Both the position numbers and the translations under genes were made by a program. 64,000 nucleotides of DNA, taken from the NCBI GenBank assembly GCA_020638795.1, contig JACKHW010000002.1:620001-684000 (forward strand), written 5' to 3'. Each line of letters opens with the position of its first letter. Within the stretch, counting starts at the first letter, position 1. The notes under the pieces were generated by a model. The model saw only the letters and a list, made by a program, of their open reading frames with translations, ran no database searches and was not told where the DNA came from. This document shows, one piece after another, positions 48,094 through 57,097 of this stretch. This DNA comes from Planctomycetota bacterium (GTDB lineage: Bacteria > Planctomycetota > UBA1135 > GCA-002748355).

Positions 48094-48134
48094 GGTTCAC
48101 CGAGAGGTCTGCTATCGCGCGCACGGTCCGGGAC

Positions 48135-48692
48135 ATGCGAACGAAGCTCGAACAACTCTTCGACCGCGAGCGCGCTGCGCTGCTCGCTCTCGTTGCCCGT
48201 GAGGGCGGCGGGCTGCTCCGATTCGAAAGCGTCGATGATGTCGTGCAGGGAATCGCGATGCGTGCACTGTCGTCCGATTTCGAATACGTCGACGATGTGC
48301 GCGCTGCCGCGTGGCTCCGAGTCGTCGCCAGGCGACACATCGTCGATCGGCTCGACTACTGGCGTGCGCTTCGTCGCGGATCGGGGCGTGTCCTCAGGCT
48401 GACTTGGACCGACTCGTCGCGCGCAACGGATGCGCTACCTGCGGATCGGAACCGCGGACCTGCTACGTTCGCCGAACATCGAGAGCTCGTCGAGCTCGCG
48501 ACGAAAGCCCTGAACTCGTTGCCCGAGCGCGATCGCCATCTCGTTCTGTGGTCGAGCGAGGGGATCGATCTGCGTGAGCAAGCCGAGCGCATCGGTATCG
48601 AATACGGTGCGTGCCAGCGCGCGGCACATCGTGCGCGCGAGCGCTTTCGCAAGGCGTTCGAGTTGCTGGTCACCTCCCAGCGGCGTGAATGA
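48135..48692 (+). CDS. ECF-type RNA polymerase sigma factor, ECF3
   Basis: 185 residues from the ATG at 48135. Region 2 is ESVDDVVQGIAMRALSSDFE and RAAAWLRVVARRHIVDRLDY; region 4 is LNSLPERDRHLVLWSSEGID and REQAERIGIEYGACQRAAHR, a standard ECF helix-turn-helix. It is in the same direction as the secreted-module gene before it and converges on the kinase-FGE gene with 44 bp between. No anti-sigma gene is visible. Confidence 0.85.
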   Translation: MRTKLEQLFDRERAALLALVAREGGGLLRFESVDDVVQGIAMRALSSDFEYVDDVRAAAWLRVVARRHIVDRLDYWRALRRGSGRVLRLTWTDSSRATDALPADRNRGPATFAEHRELVELATKALNSLPERDRHLVLWSSEGIDLREQAERIGIEYGACQRAAHRARERFRKAFELLVTSQRRE

Positions 48693-48736
48693 GCGACCGC
48701 GAGTACGCGTACGAAGCGCCCACCGCGAGGTTTCGC

Positions 48737-51496
48737 TCAATCGATCTTGCGTGCCGGGCGGAGGCCGCAGTCCGCAATCGTGAGATTCGGGCGCTGGACG
48801 ACGAAGTCCGCGCTGCGCGCGCGGAGCCAAGACTGGCGATGGCTGCCACCACGGGCTACGCGTCCTGCAGAACCGCCGATCGGTCGCAAGCCATCGCCGG
48901 GTAACACGTGAAACGAGTATCGATGCTGTTTGTCGAAGCAGTACTCCATCACGTTGCCGTGCACGTCGTGGAGGCCGAATGCGTTGGGAAGAAAGGTCCC
49001 GATGGGTGAGTGCGTCGTCCATCCGTCGTCGAAGACGTGGTACACCGAGTCCCGACGGTTGGCTTGCCGAGCCCAGGTGGTGTCCGCGATGTTCGCATGG
49101 CCGTCGAGGGACGCTGGATCGTCGCCTGTGTAGAAGACCGTCGACGTGCCTGCACGTGCCGCGTACTCCCATTGCGCACTCGTTGGATAGACGAAGCCGC
49201 AGCGATCCAAGAACGCGCGACCATCGTCCCACGACAGACCACCGACCGGGTGCAATCCCGTGACGGGAGGATCTCCGGTCACGGTGTTGCCGATGCGCGT
49301 CTGGCTCGGGTTATCGTTCATGATGCGAATCCACTGCGCTTGCGTCGTCTCGTGTTTGGCGAGCAAGAACGCGTCCAGTTGCACTCGATGCACCGGGGCC
49401 TCGACGTCCTTCGCGAACGGGTCGACGTGTGCGCCGCTCTCCGATTGATCGGTCGGCCCAGCGACTGCGCCACCTTCAGGCGCATTCGCTACGGCTCCGA
49501 TCGTCGCGAGACCACCGGGGATCAGCACGAACACGATCCCGTGCTTCTCCTCGAGTCGCAGCTTGCCCGTCGTCGGATCTCGTTCCGGCACGTCGCCCGT
49601 CTGCAGGTGAACGAACTCCTCGAAGCCCGATTCCGGATCCGGGCCGAGCGGCACGAGTCCAACTTGTGGCTTCAGGTCGAGGCCAGCGTAGTGAGGGGCA
49701 CTTTCGGTATCCCGCACCCGATCGATGCACGCGGTCCAAGCCACTCGACGAGACTCGATACTTCGTTCGTACATGGTGCGCGCGAAGTCGTACAGCTCGC
49801 GGATGCGACGACGCGACAGCACGCGGATCCCGCGATCGCGAAAGGCTTCGAGTTCTGCGACGAGTGTCTTCTGTAGTTCGTGCCGCCAGCGATCGCGAGC
49901 ATTGTCGAACACCCAGTGTCGGTCCTTCGCGATGGCTTCTTCGATCTTGGGTTCGATCTGATCCAAGACGCCGAGTTCGCGCTGGCGGTGATCGAGGGTC
50001 GCAGGATCCTCACCGGTCCGCGCGAGTCGCTCGACTTCTGCTTCGAGGTGAGCACGACTTCGTCGAAGGCGTTCGCGCTCGCCCATGAGGCGTCTCGTTT
50101 CGGCATCGGCGTTCGCTGCGTCCGAGATGCGTGTTCCGCGCGCCTGTAGCGCCTCGAGCACGCGCACGTGGTGGGGGATCCGTTCGACGAGTTCGTCCGC
50201 GCGCGAGAGCCAGTCGCGCATGGCGTCGAGCCGGCACGGATGCGGTGGCTCCAACGTGTGGATCGCCGACTGCAGCTCTTCGAGCCGGGTCCGGTCGGTA
50301 AGCAAGTCGATCTCTTCGAGCGCGATGCGATTGCGTCGCTCTTCTCCCTGCACTCTCGTGAGTAGCGAGAGGCTGACGGCGAGTCCGCCGGCGAGCGCCA
50401 CGAAGGTCAGGAGAAGACTCGCTGCCAGCTTTGGTTGACGCTGGACGAAGCGCACGAGCCGGCGCACGGGACCGGCGGGTCGAGCTCGGATCGGCTCCTT
50501 GCGACTGACACGCGCGAGGTCATCGGCGAAGTCGGCGGTCGTTTGATATCGGCGGGACGTGTCCTTCTCGAGTCCGGTCTCGATCACGATCGACAAGTCG
50601 GACGGGATCGACTTCACGAGCTTGCTCGCCCGGACGGGCTCGTCGTGCACGATCGCGTTCATCAAGGCGCGCTGTGTCGGTTCGTCGAACGGGAGCGTGC
50701 CGGTCACGGCTTCGTACGTCGTTACTGCGAGCGAATAAACGTCGCTGCGACGATCAACGGGGCGTCCTTGGACCTGTTCGGGTGACAAGAACGGCAGCGT
50801 TCCGATCAGGTCGCCGGTCATTGTCAGTTCGATCTCGTTCTCGAGATCGCGTGCGATGCCGAAGTCGAGGAGCACGACCCGCTCGTCATCGGTGATGAAG
50901 ATGTTCGAAGCCTTGACGTCTCGATGCACGACACCGGCTTCGTGGGCGACGTGCAGTGCACGCGCTGCGTCTTCGACGATTCGCATCGCTCGCATCGCTG
51001 GTAGCGGGCCGCTCGCGACTTCGTCCTGGAGCGTTCGCCCGACGAGGAACGGCATGACGAGATACGGCCTGCCCGCGTGCGTTCCCATCGAGTAGATCGG
51101 GCAGATGCCCGGATGCTGGAGGCGGCTCGCGATCAGGGCCTCGCGTTCGAAGCGATCGCGCATGCGCTTCGTCCAAGGTCGCGTGCCGGTCGCGCCGACC
51201 GCACCGCCGAGGACCTTGATCGCGACGAGGCGATCGAGGGCGATCTCGCGCGCGAGGTACACGATGCCCTGTCCGCCAGCCCCGAGTTCGCGCAGGACCT
51301 CGAACCCTTCGATCTCGGCTTCGCCCTCCTCGCGCGGACTCGAGTTGAGCTGCTCGAACGCGCTGTGGATCGTCGCCTCGTGCCCGGGGAAGTCACGCGC
51401 GTAGTGTTCCGCCGCAGCCACGCGCCCCTCGTCCTCGTCCGCGAAATAGCGGGCGAGGAACTCCTGCAGGACGCGTTCTCGCGATGGCGAAGCCAT
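48737..51496 (-). CDS. Ser/Thr protein kinase fused to an FGE/SUMF1-like domain (kinase 3)
   Basis: 919 residues. The kinase domain (about 62-325) has GAGGQGIVYLARE, VAIKVL, HRDVKASN, DFGIA and LSPEQV. One membrane helix (LAASLLLTFVALAGGLAVSL) lies near 350-370, then a long charged helical/coiled-coil stretch (about 380-560). From about 640 the sequence is a formylglycine-generating-enzyme fold (LIPGGLATIGAVANAPEGGA; VHRVQLDAFLLAKHETTQAQ; YPTSAQWEYAARAGTSTVFY; GLHDVHGNVMEYC). The catalytic Cys pair expected after the GGS motif is absent (GGSHRQSWLRARS), so the domain is probably a binding or sensor domain, not an oxidase. It lies 72 bp downstream of LamG2 on the same strand. Confidence 0.9.
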   Translation of the reverse strand: MASPSRERVLQEFLARYFADEDEGRVAAAEHYARDFPGHEATIHSAFEQLNSSPREEGEAEIEGFEVLRELGAGGQGIVYLAREIALDRLVAIKVLGGAVGATGTRPWTKRMRDRFEREALIASRLQHPGICPIYSMGTHAGRPYLVMPFLVGRTLQDEVASGPLPAMRAMRIVEDAARALHVAHEAGVVHRDVKASNIFITDDERVVLLDFGIARDLENEIELTMTGDLIGTLPFLSPEQVQGRPVDRRSDVYSLAVTTYEAVTGTLPFDEPTQRALMNAIVHDEPVRASKLVKSIPSDLSIVIETGLEKDTSRRYQTTADFADDLARVSRKEPIRARPAGPVRRLVRFVQRQPKLAASLLLTFVALAGGLAVSLSLLTRVQGEERRNRIALEEIDLLTDRTRLEELQSAIHTLEPPHPCRLDAMRDWLSRADELVERIPHHVRVLEALQARGTRISDAANADAETRRLMGERERLRRSRAHLEAEVERLARTGEDPATLDHRQRELGVLDQIEPKIEEAIAKDRHWVFDNARDRWRHELQKTLVAELEAFRDRGIRVLSRRRIRELYDFARTMYERSIESRRVAWTACIDRVRDTESAPHYAGLDLKPQVGLVPLGPDPESGFEEFVHLQTGDVPERDPTTGKLRLEEKHGIVFVLIPGGLATIGAVANAPEGGAVAGPTDQSESGAHVDPFAKDVEAPVHRVQLDAFLLAKHETTQAQWIRIMNDNPSQTRIGNTVTGDPPVTGLHPVGGLSWDDGRAFLDRCGFVYPTSAQWEYAARAGTSTVFYTGDDPASLDGHANIADTTWARQANRRDSVYHVFDDGWTTHSPIGTFLPNAFGLHDVHGNVMEYCFDKQHRYSFHVLPGDGLRPIGGSAGRVARGGSHRQSWLRARSADFVVQRPNLTIADCGLRPARKID

Positions 51497-51568
51497 GCCT
51501 TCGAGGCTACAGGATCAGCCGGGACCGCTGGGCACCGTTGACATCGAGGGCACGCGCTGACTTCGAGC

Positions 51569-53818
51569 CTACAGGCGGGTTCCGTGCACGATCTCGGTGC
51601 CGTTCGACGTCGTGAGGTTGAACGCGTTGCCACCAACGTCGAGACACAACGCCTGGAACGTGACTTTGACGCCCGCCAAGGTGACATCGTTCGGGACCGT
51701 GTATGTGACGTCCGCGATGCCATTGCCGTCGAGCGGGCGCGTCGACGTGACGATGCTCTGACCGAGCAGGTACTTGCATCCGATCATGCCGAGCCCGTCG
51801 AGTGCGAGATTCAGGCGTCCCACGCCGAGCTGGAGCGCGGTCGCGGACGACGCTCGTGCGGACGAGATGCGCATCGTGTACGTGCCGTTGACGCGAATGC
51901 CAGACTTGTCTACGACCGCGAGTCGCGGGCGGCGCGCGCCGGTGCCGTCACACGTCGCGCCGTAAGTCGAGTGCACCGGTGCGATGTCGATGGGGCAGCC
52001 GTCCCAGATGCTGGCGGCGACGTCCTTCTCGGCGACGATGATGTCCGCGAAGGGGCGACCGTTGGTTTCGATGCCGACGATCGACGAACCGAAGTCCGGC
52101 GACGTGGCTCCACCCTGCAGATAGCCAGGCAGCGTGCCGTTCTTGGCATCGAACACGTAGACGCGACCGTTACCGCTGACGCGTCCCGTTGCCCGAGCGT
52201 CCCAAGTTCCGTCACCGTTCACATCGCCTTCGGCCGCGCAAATCGCGAGGCCGAGCTCTTGTCCGCTGCCACCGAAGACGCTCTTCAAGATCGCGCGCGT
52301 CCGTCCGTCAATGACGCTCAGGAGTCCGGACTTGTTGTTGTAGCCCGGCGACCCGATCACGTAGTCCGGCACCTTGTCGCCGTTGATGTCGGCGTGAATG
52401 CCGGCAACACTCCAGCCGGCCCGCATGCCCGCCTGGCCTCCGCGCAGCGAGAACAGCAAGGAGCCGTCGCGGCCGGACCTGACTTGGTAGGTCCCTTCGT
52501 CGGTACCGCCGGGTCCGTCGTACGTCGGCATTCCGATGATGATGTCGTCCGACCCGTCCTGATTGACGTCTCCGACGAGGTCGATGCTGCGCGCGCGGTC
52601 GCCGCTAAGGGGAGTGACGCGCCAGAGCTGGCTGCCGTTCGCGCGCAGTGCGACGAGATCCATGCCGTCCGTCGTGACGACATCGCAAAGGCCGTCCGCG
52701 TCGAGGTACGGGGCGGCGAGCACGAGATCGCCGAACTCGCCCGTTCCGCTGCCTTGCGCGAAGAAGCGAATCACCTTCGTCTTGCCCGAGATCACCCAAA
52801 TGATCCCGCGGTTGCCGTTGCGCCCCGGCTCGCCGACGATCGCGTCCGAGTAGCCGTCCCCGTCGAGGTCCCCGCCATCCGTGTGCCATCCGAACCGTGC
52901 GCCCGCGGTCGCACCTTCGTATGCGAAGAGCTCCTTGTGATCACGCCCGGAGTAAGCGCGAAACGCACCGCGGTTCGCGAGCGAGTTCGTTGCGTTGCCG
53001 TGACCGACGCCGTAGTCCTCGAAGCCGTCACCATCGAGGTCCCCGAGGTTGGACACGTGGCCTGCATACTCGGTGCCGACCAAGCTGCCCTTCGGGTGTG
53101 TCGTGTAGCGACCGAAGTCGTACATCGACGGACCGAAGCTCGCTCCCGTTCCGACGAGCGTGCCGTGGAAGCTGCCCGTACTGTCGTTGTAGTTGTTGTC
53201 GAACGAGTAGGACGCGACCTCGTTCGTGACCTTGTTGAGGATCCTCCGATAGTTGGATGCGATCTGAGTCGCGGTGAGCGCGGTGTTCCAGATGCGCACC
53301 TCGTCGAGCTTGCCGAGGAACTGTTCGGTCGACGTACCGTCCCCTTGGCCGATACGAAGATCGCCTCCGTTGTTGACGATGTTGCCGATGGCGGCCGCTT
53401 GCGACGCGGTTTGCACACCGTTGATGTAGATGCGCAACGATGCGCCGTCATAGGTCGCTGCGACGTGGACCGGTTGATTCGTCGGAACTTGAGTGCTGGT
53501 CCAGAGCGAGGAGAAGAACGATGTGCCACGTACCGCGAAATTGACACGACCGGTTTCGATCCGGAGGTTCCACGACTCGGCGTTGGCCGCGGGGTTCTTC
53601 CTGGCGATCGTTCCACGTCCAGGGAAGTTCGACGCGAGTTGTACCCACGCTTCGACGGTGATGCGGGCAGGCACGAGTGCGCTGTTGTGTGGCACGCGCA
53701 CGTAGCTCGCGCTGCGAGTCAGCTGGAGAGCGTTGCACCCGGGGGTTTGGCAGAGAACGGATGGCGCGAGAAGGGACAGGCTCGCAAGAGAGAGCAGGGC
53801 ATTGCGACGTGAGGTCAT
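51569..53818 (-). CDS. Secreted LamG + FG-GAP protein with C-terminal surface module (LamG2)
   Basis: 749 residues from the ATG at 53818, with a signal peptide (RRNALLSLASLSLLAPSVLC). The domain order equals LamG1: LamG domain (ITVEAWVQLASNFPGRGTIA; LDEVRIWNTALTATQIAS), FG-GAP repeats (GDLDGDGFEDYGVGHG, GDLDGDGYSDAIVGEPG, GDVNQDGSDDIIIGMP, ADINGDKVPDYVIGSPG, GDVNGDGTWDARATG) and the C-terminal module beginning STYGATCDGTGARRP. The two proteins are paralogues about 750 residues long. It precedes kinase 3 and is divergent from fur by 210 bp. Confidence 0.87.
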   Translation of the reverse strand: MTSRRNALLSLASLSLLAPSVLCQTPGCNALQLTRSASYVRVPHNSALVPARITVEAWVQLASNFPGRGTIARKNPAANAESWNLRIETGRVNFAVRGTSFFSSLWTSTQVPTNQPVHVAATYDGASLRIYINGVQTASQAAAIGNIVNNGGDLRIGQGDGTSTEQFLGKLDEVRIWNTALTATQIASNYRRILNKVTNEVASYSFDNNYNDSTGSFHGTLVGTGASFGPSMYDFGRYTTHPKGSLVGTEYAGHVSNLGDLDGDGFEDYGVGHGNATNSLANRGAFRAYSGRDHKELFAYEGATAGARFGWHTDGGDLDGDGYSDAIVGEPGRNGNRGIIWVISGKTKVIRFFAQGSGTGEFGDLVLAAPYLDADGLCDVVTTDGMDLVALRANGSQLWRVTPLSGDRARSIDLVGDVNQDGSDDIIIGMPTYDGPGGTDEGTYQVRSGRDGSLLFSLRGGQAGMRAGWSVAGIHADINGDKVPDYVIGSPGYNNKSGLLSVIDGRTRAILKSVFGGSGQELGLAICAAEGDVNGDGTWDARATGRVSGNGRVYVFDAKNGTLPGYLQGGATSPDFGSSIVGIETNGRPFADIIVAEKDVAASIWDGCPIDIAPVHSTYGATCDGTGARRPRLAVVDKSGIRVNGTYTMRISSARASSATALQLGVGRLNLALDGLGMIGCKYLLGQSIVTSTRPLDGNGIADVTYTVPNDVTLAGVKVTFQALCLDVGGNAFNLTTSNGTEIVHGTRL

Positions 53819-54028
53819 GCGTGGAAGTGCCTCGATGAGGACAGAGGAGAGAGGACGGATCGTTGCCGAGCTCGAACGAGGCGAGTGGCGACACGACGCA
53901 CTATCCGGCAAGTCGCATTCTCAGGGGTGGAAGAAGGTTGGTTTTGGCGGTTCCGGCAAAGATTTCCGGTCCGACTTTGCTGCGATTTGATATTGGATTC
54001 AGTCCAGAACTCGACTAGATCCAGGGCT

Positions 54029-54502
54029 ATGACGTCGATCTCAGACCCCGCAGCACGACTCCGCGCGCACGGTTTGCAGGTGACGGCGCAGCGCATCGCG
54101 GTTCTGCGGGCCGTCGAGACCTGCCCACACAGCACGGCCGACCGGGTCGCCGAATCTGCGCGCACGGAGATCGGTGCAATCTCCCGGCAAGCCGTCTACG
54201 ACGCTCTCGGGTTGCTTGCCGAGCACGGCTTGATCCGGCGCGTTCAACCCGCTGGATCTGCTGCGCTCTACGACCCGCGGACGGGCGACAACCATCACCA
54301 CGTCATCTGTCGTCATTGCGGCGCGGTCGCCGATGTCGATTGCGCGATCGGCGATGCGCCTTGTTTGACGGCATCGCACGATTCGGGGTACGCGATCGAC
54401 GAAGCAGAAGTCACGTATTGGGGAACGTGCCCGATGTGTCGCGCCTCCTCGATCGTGCAGGAATCCACGAACACCGAGTCCGAGCATGGCGGAACAGATT
54501 GA
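54029..54502 (+). CDS. Fur-family regulator (PerR/FurA-like)
   Basis: 157 residues from the ATG at 54029. The winged-helix domain is LRAHGLQVTAQRIAVLRAVE and ISRQAVYDALGLLAEHGLIR; the metal-binding and dimer part has NHHHVICRHCGAVADVDC and a second CxxC (CPMC). Metal ligands typical of the family (His cluster HHH, C-x2-C pairs) are visible. KatG follows 118 bp downstream on the same strand, the arrangement known for peroxide-sensing FurA-katG, so regulation of the catalase-peroxidase is likely. Sequence alone cannot separate iron from peroxide sensing. Confidence 0.88.
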   Translation: MTSISDPAARLRAHGLQVTAQRIAVLRAVETCPHSTADRVAESARTEIGAISRQAVYDALGLLAEHGLIRRVQPAGSAALYDPRTGDNHHHVICRHCGAVADVDCAIGDAPCLTASHDSGYAIDEAEVTYWGTCPMCRASSIVQESTNTESEHGGTD

Positions 54503-54620
54503 ATGCGAGATCGCGTCCGGTCCCGTACGTCCTTCGCAGCCGCTCTCCCAGATTCTCCAACGAACCTTCCTTTCATCCTCTTAACCCCTACACGACCGAC
54601 CCATTGAGTCAGGAGTGACC

Positions 54621-56960
54621 ATGACCTCGTTCGATATCGCGAGCACGAGTGCGCTCAAGCGCACCTGGTTGTTTGCAATCCTCGCCTTCACAGGTGGCTG
54701 TTCTGCCACGACCCAACACGAATTCGCCAATGCCGGCGCACCGAATCCCGGCATGACCGAAGGTGGCAAATGTCCGCTCGGCCATGATGCGCAGGACATG
54801 CAAGGCGCGAGCATGCGCAACACGGCCGCAGGTGCCATGTCCATCGGCGACTGGTGGCCGAACATGCTCAACCTGCAGATCCTTCATCAGAACTCGCCGG
54901 CCGGGAATCCGATGGGCGAGGACTTCGACTACGCGAAGGAGTTCTCCTCGCTCGATCTCGCGGCCGTCAAGAAGGACATCGAGAAGGTCCTCACGACGTC
55001 GCAGGACTGGTGGCCGGCCGACTGGGGTCACTACGGTGGCTTGATGATCCGCCTCGCGTGGCACAGTGCCGGGACGTACCGCACGACCGATGGGCGTGGT
55101 GGTTCGGCGGATGGCACGATCCGATTCGCTCCACTCAACAGCTGGCCCGACAACGCCAACCTCGACAAAGCGCGTCGCCTCCTCTGGCCGATCAAGCAGA
55201 AGTACGGCCGCAAGATCTCGTGGGCGGACTTGATGGTGCTGACCGGCAACGTCGCGCTCGAGTCGATGGGCTTCGAGACCTTCGGCTTCGCCGGTGGTCG
55301 TGAGGACGTTTGGGAGCCGCAGGGCGACGTCTTCTGGGGACCGGAGTCCAAGTGGCTCGGAGACAAGCGCTTCTCCGAAGATCGCGAACTCAGCAACCCG
55401 CTCGCCGCGTCGCAGATGGGGCTGATCTACGTCAATCCGGAAGGCCCCAACGGGAATCCCGATCCGGTCGCCGCCGCGCACGACATCCGCGTCACGTTCG
55501 GCCGCATGGCGATGAACGACGAGGAGACGGTCGCGTTGATCGCCGGTGGACACACGCTCGGCAAGACGCACGGTGCCGCGACGCCCAACGGGAACGTCGG
55601 CCCCGAGCCCGAAGGTGCTCCGATCGAGCAACAGGGCCTCGGTTGGAAGAACGCGTACGGCACCGGCAAGGGCGCCGACACGATCACGAGTGGACTCGAA
55701 GGCGCGTGGACGACGACGCCGATCAAGTGGTCGCAAGGGTATTTCCGCAACCTCTTCAAGTACGAGTGGCAGCTCACGAAGAGCCCGGCCGGCGCGAATC
55801 AGTGGATCCCGAAGGGCGACGTCAAGCCGAACGTTCCGGACGCGCACATCGAGGGCAAGAAAAACCTGCCCGTGATGCTGACGACCGACCTCGCGCTGAT
55901 CATGGACCCCGCGTATCGCAAGATCTCGCAGCGCTTCCATGACAACCCTGCGGAGTTCGACGCGGCGTTCGCGCGCGCTTGGTACAAACTCACGCATCGC
56001 GACATGGGTCCGCACAGCCGCTTGCTCGGCAGCGAAGTGCCGCCCGCGCAGCTGTGGCAGGACCCGGTCCCGGACGTCGATCATGACTTGATCGGCGACT
56101 CGGACATCGAGGACCTCAAGAACCGCATCAAGAACTCCGGCATCAGCGTCGCGGATCTCGTGCGCACGGCTTGGGCGTCGGCGTCGACGTTCCGAGGCAC
56201 GGACATGCGCGGCGGGGCCAACGGTGCCCGCATCCGGCTCGAGCCGCAGAAGAGCTGGGCCGTCAACGAACCCGCAAAGCTCGCGTCCGTGCTCGCCAAG
56301 CTCGAAGAGGTCCACAAGGACTTCGAGTCGACCGGCAAGCGCGTCTCGCACGCCGACGTCATCGTGCTCGCGGGTTGCGCCGGCATCGAAATGGCCGCAA
56401 AGGCTGCTGGCTACGACGTGACGGTTCCGTTCGAGCCGGGTCGCACGGACGCGACGCAGGACATGACCGACGTCGAATCCTTCGCGGTGCTCGAGCCCAA
56501 GGTCGACGGTTTCCGCAACTACATGACGGGTAATGCCGACCGTCCGGCTCCCGAAGTGCTCGTCGATCAGGCGCAGAAGCTCTCGCTCAGTGCGCCCGAG
56601 ATGACCGCCCTCGTCGGTGGCTTGCGTGTGCTCGGCGCGAATCACGGCATGTCGAAGCACGGCGTGTTCACGTCACGTGTCGGCGCACTGACCAACGACT
56701 TCTTCACCAATCTGCTCGACAACTCGACGGTCTGGACGAAGGGCGATGGGGACCGCTACGAAGGGCGTGACCGCGACAGTGGCGCGATGCGCTGGACCGC
56801 AACGTCCTGCGACCTGATCTTCGGCGCCAACTCGCAGTTGCGTGCGATTGCCGAGGTCTACGCGAGCGAAGACGGTGCGCAGAAGTTCGTCGACGACTTC
56901 GTCGCGGCGTGGACGAAGGTCATGAACAGCGACCGTTTCGATCTCGTCGCGCGCAACTGA
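54621..56960 (+). CDS. katG: Catalase-peroxidase with N-terminal export signal
   Basis: 779 residues from the ATG at 54621 with AGGAG five bases upstream; a GTG at 54615 is an alternative. The bifunctional haem enzyme removes H2O2. Distal-site RLAWHSAGTYR (with the Trp and His), YVNPEGPNGNPD (Tyr of the Met-Tyr-Trp adduct) and proximal-His ALIAGGHTLGKTHG are present, with the second, haem-free domain after about residue 460. Unlike usual cytosolic KatG, the first 27 residues form a signal-like hydrophobic segment ending TGGC, which may be a lipoprotein signal, so the enzyme may be periplasmic. The lipobox is imperfect (-3 is Thr). Confidence 0.95.
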   Translation: MTSFDIASTSALKRTWLFAILAFTGGCSATTQHEFANAGAPNPGMTEGGKCPLGHDAQDMQGASMRNTAAGAMSIGDWWPNMLNLQILHQNSPAGNPMGEDFDYAKEFSSLDLAAVKKDIEKVLTTSQDWWPADWGHYGGLMIRLAWHSAGTYRTTDGRGGSADGTIRFAPLNSWPDNANLDKARRLLWPIKQKYGRKISWADLMVLTGNVALESMGFETFGFAGGREDVWEPQGDVFWGPESKWLGDKRFSEDRELSNPLAASQMGLIYVNPEGPNGNPDPVAAAHDIRVTFGRMAMNDEETVALIAGGHTLGKTHGAATPNGNVGPEPEGAPIEQQGLGWKNAYGTGKGADTITSGLEGAWTTTPIKWSQGYFRNLFKYEWQLTKSPAGANQWIPKGDVKPNVPDAHIEGKKNLPVMLTTDLALIMDPAYRKISQRFHDNPAEFDAAFARAWYKLTHRDMGPHSRLLGSEVPPAQLWQDPVPDVDHDLIGDSDIEDLKNRIKNSGISVADLVRTAWASASTFRGTDMRGGANGARIRLEPQKSWAVNEPAKLASVLAKLEEVHKDFESTGKRVSHADVIVLAGCAGIEMAAKAAGYDVTVPFEPGRTDATQDMTDVESFAVLEPKVDGFRNYMTGNADRPAPEVLVDQAQKLSLSAPEMTALVGGLRVLGANHGMSKHGVFTSRVGALTNDFFTNLLDNSTVWTKGDGDRYEGRDRDSGAMRWTATSCDLIFGANSQLRAIAEVYASEDGAQKFVDDFVAAWTKVMNSDRFDLVARN

Positions 56961-57097
56961 AACGCGCGATCGCCACGTCCATCAGCGCTTCGCGCCTTCC
57001 TTGCGCGAAGCGCTGTTCACATACGCGCCTTCGGTCTGCGCAGACGACACGGCGATGGTGCATGCTCCTCGCGATCGTGGATATACGGAGGAGTTCG

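Noticed and set aside
53880..54028. PerR/Fur box upstream of fur
   Set aside because: TGGA-ttcag-TCCA and other short dyads are too weak; no match to a Fur or PerR consensus that I can defend.
54609..56660. 683-codon minus-strand ORF opposite katG
   Set aside because: Antisense shadow; katG has complete catalytic motifs.
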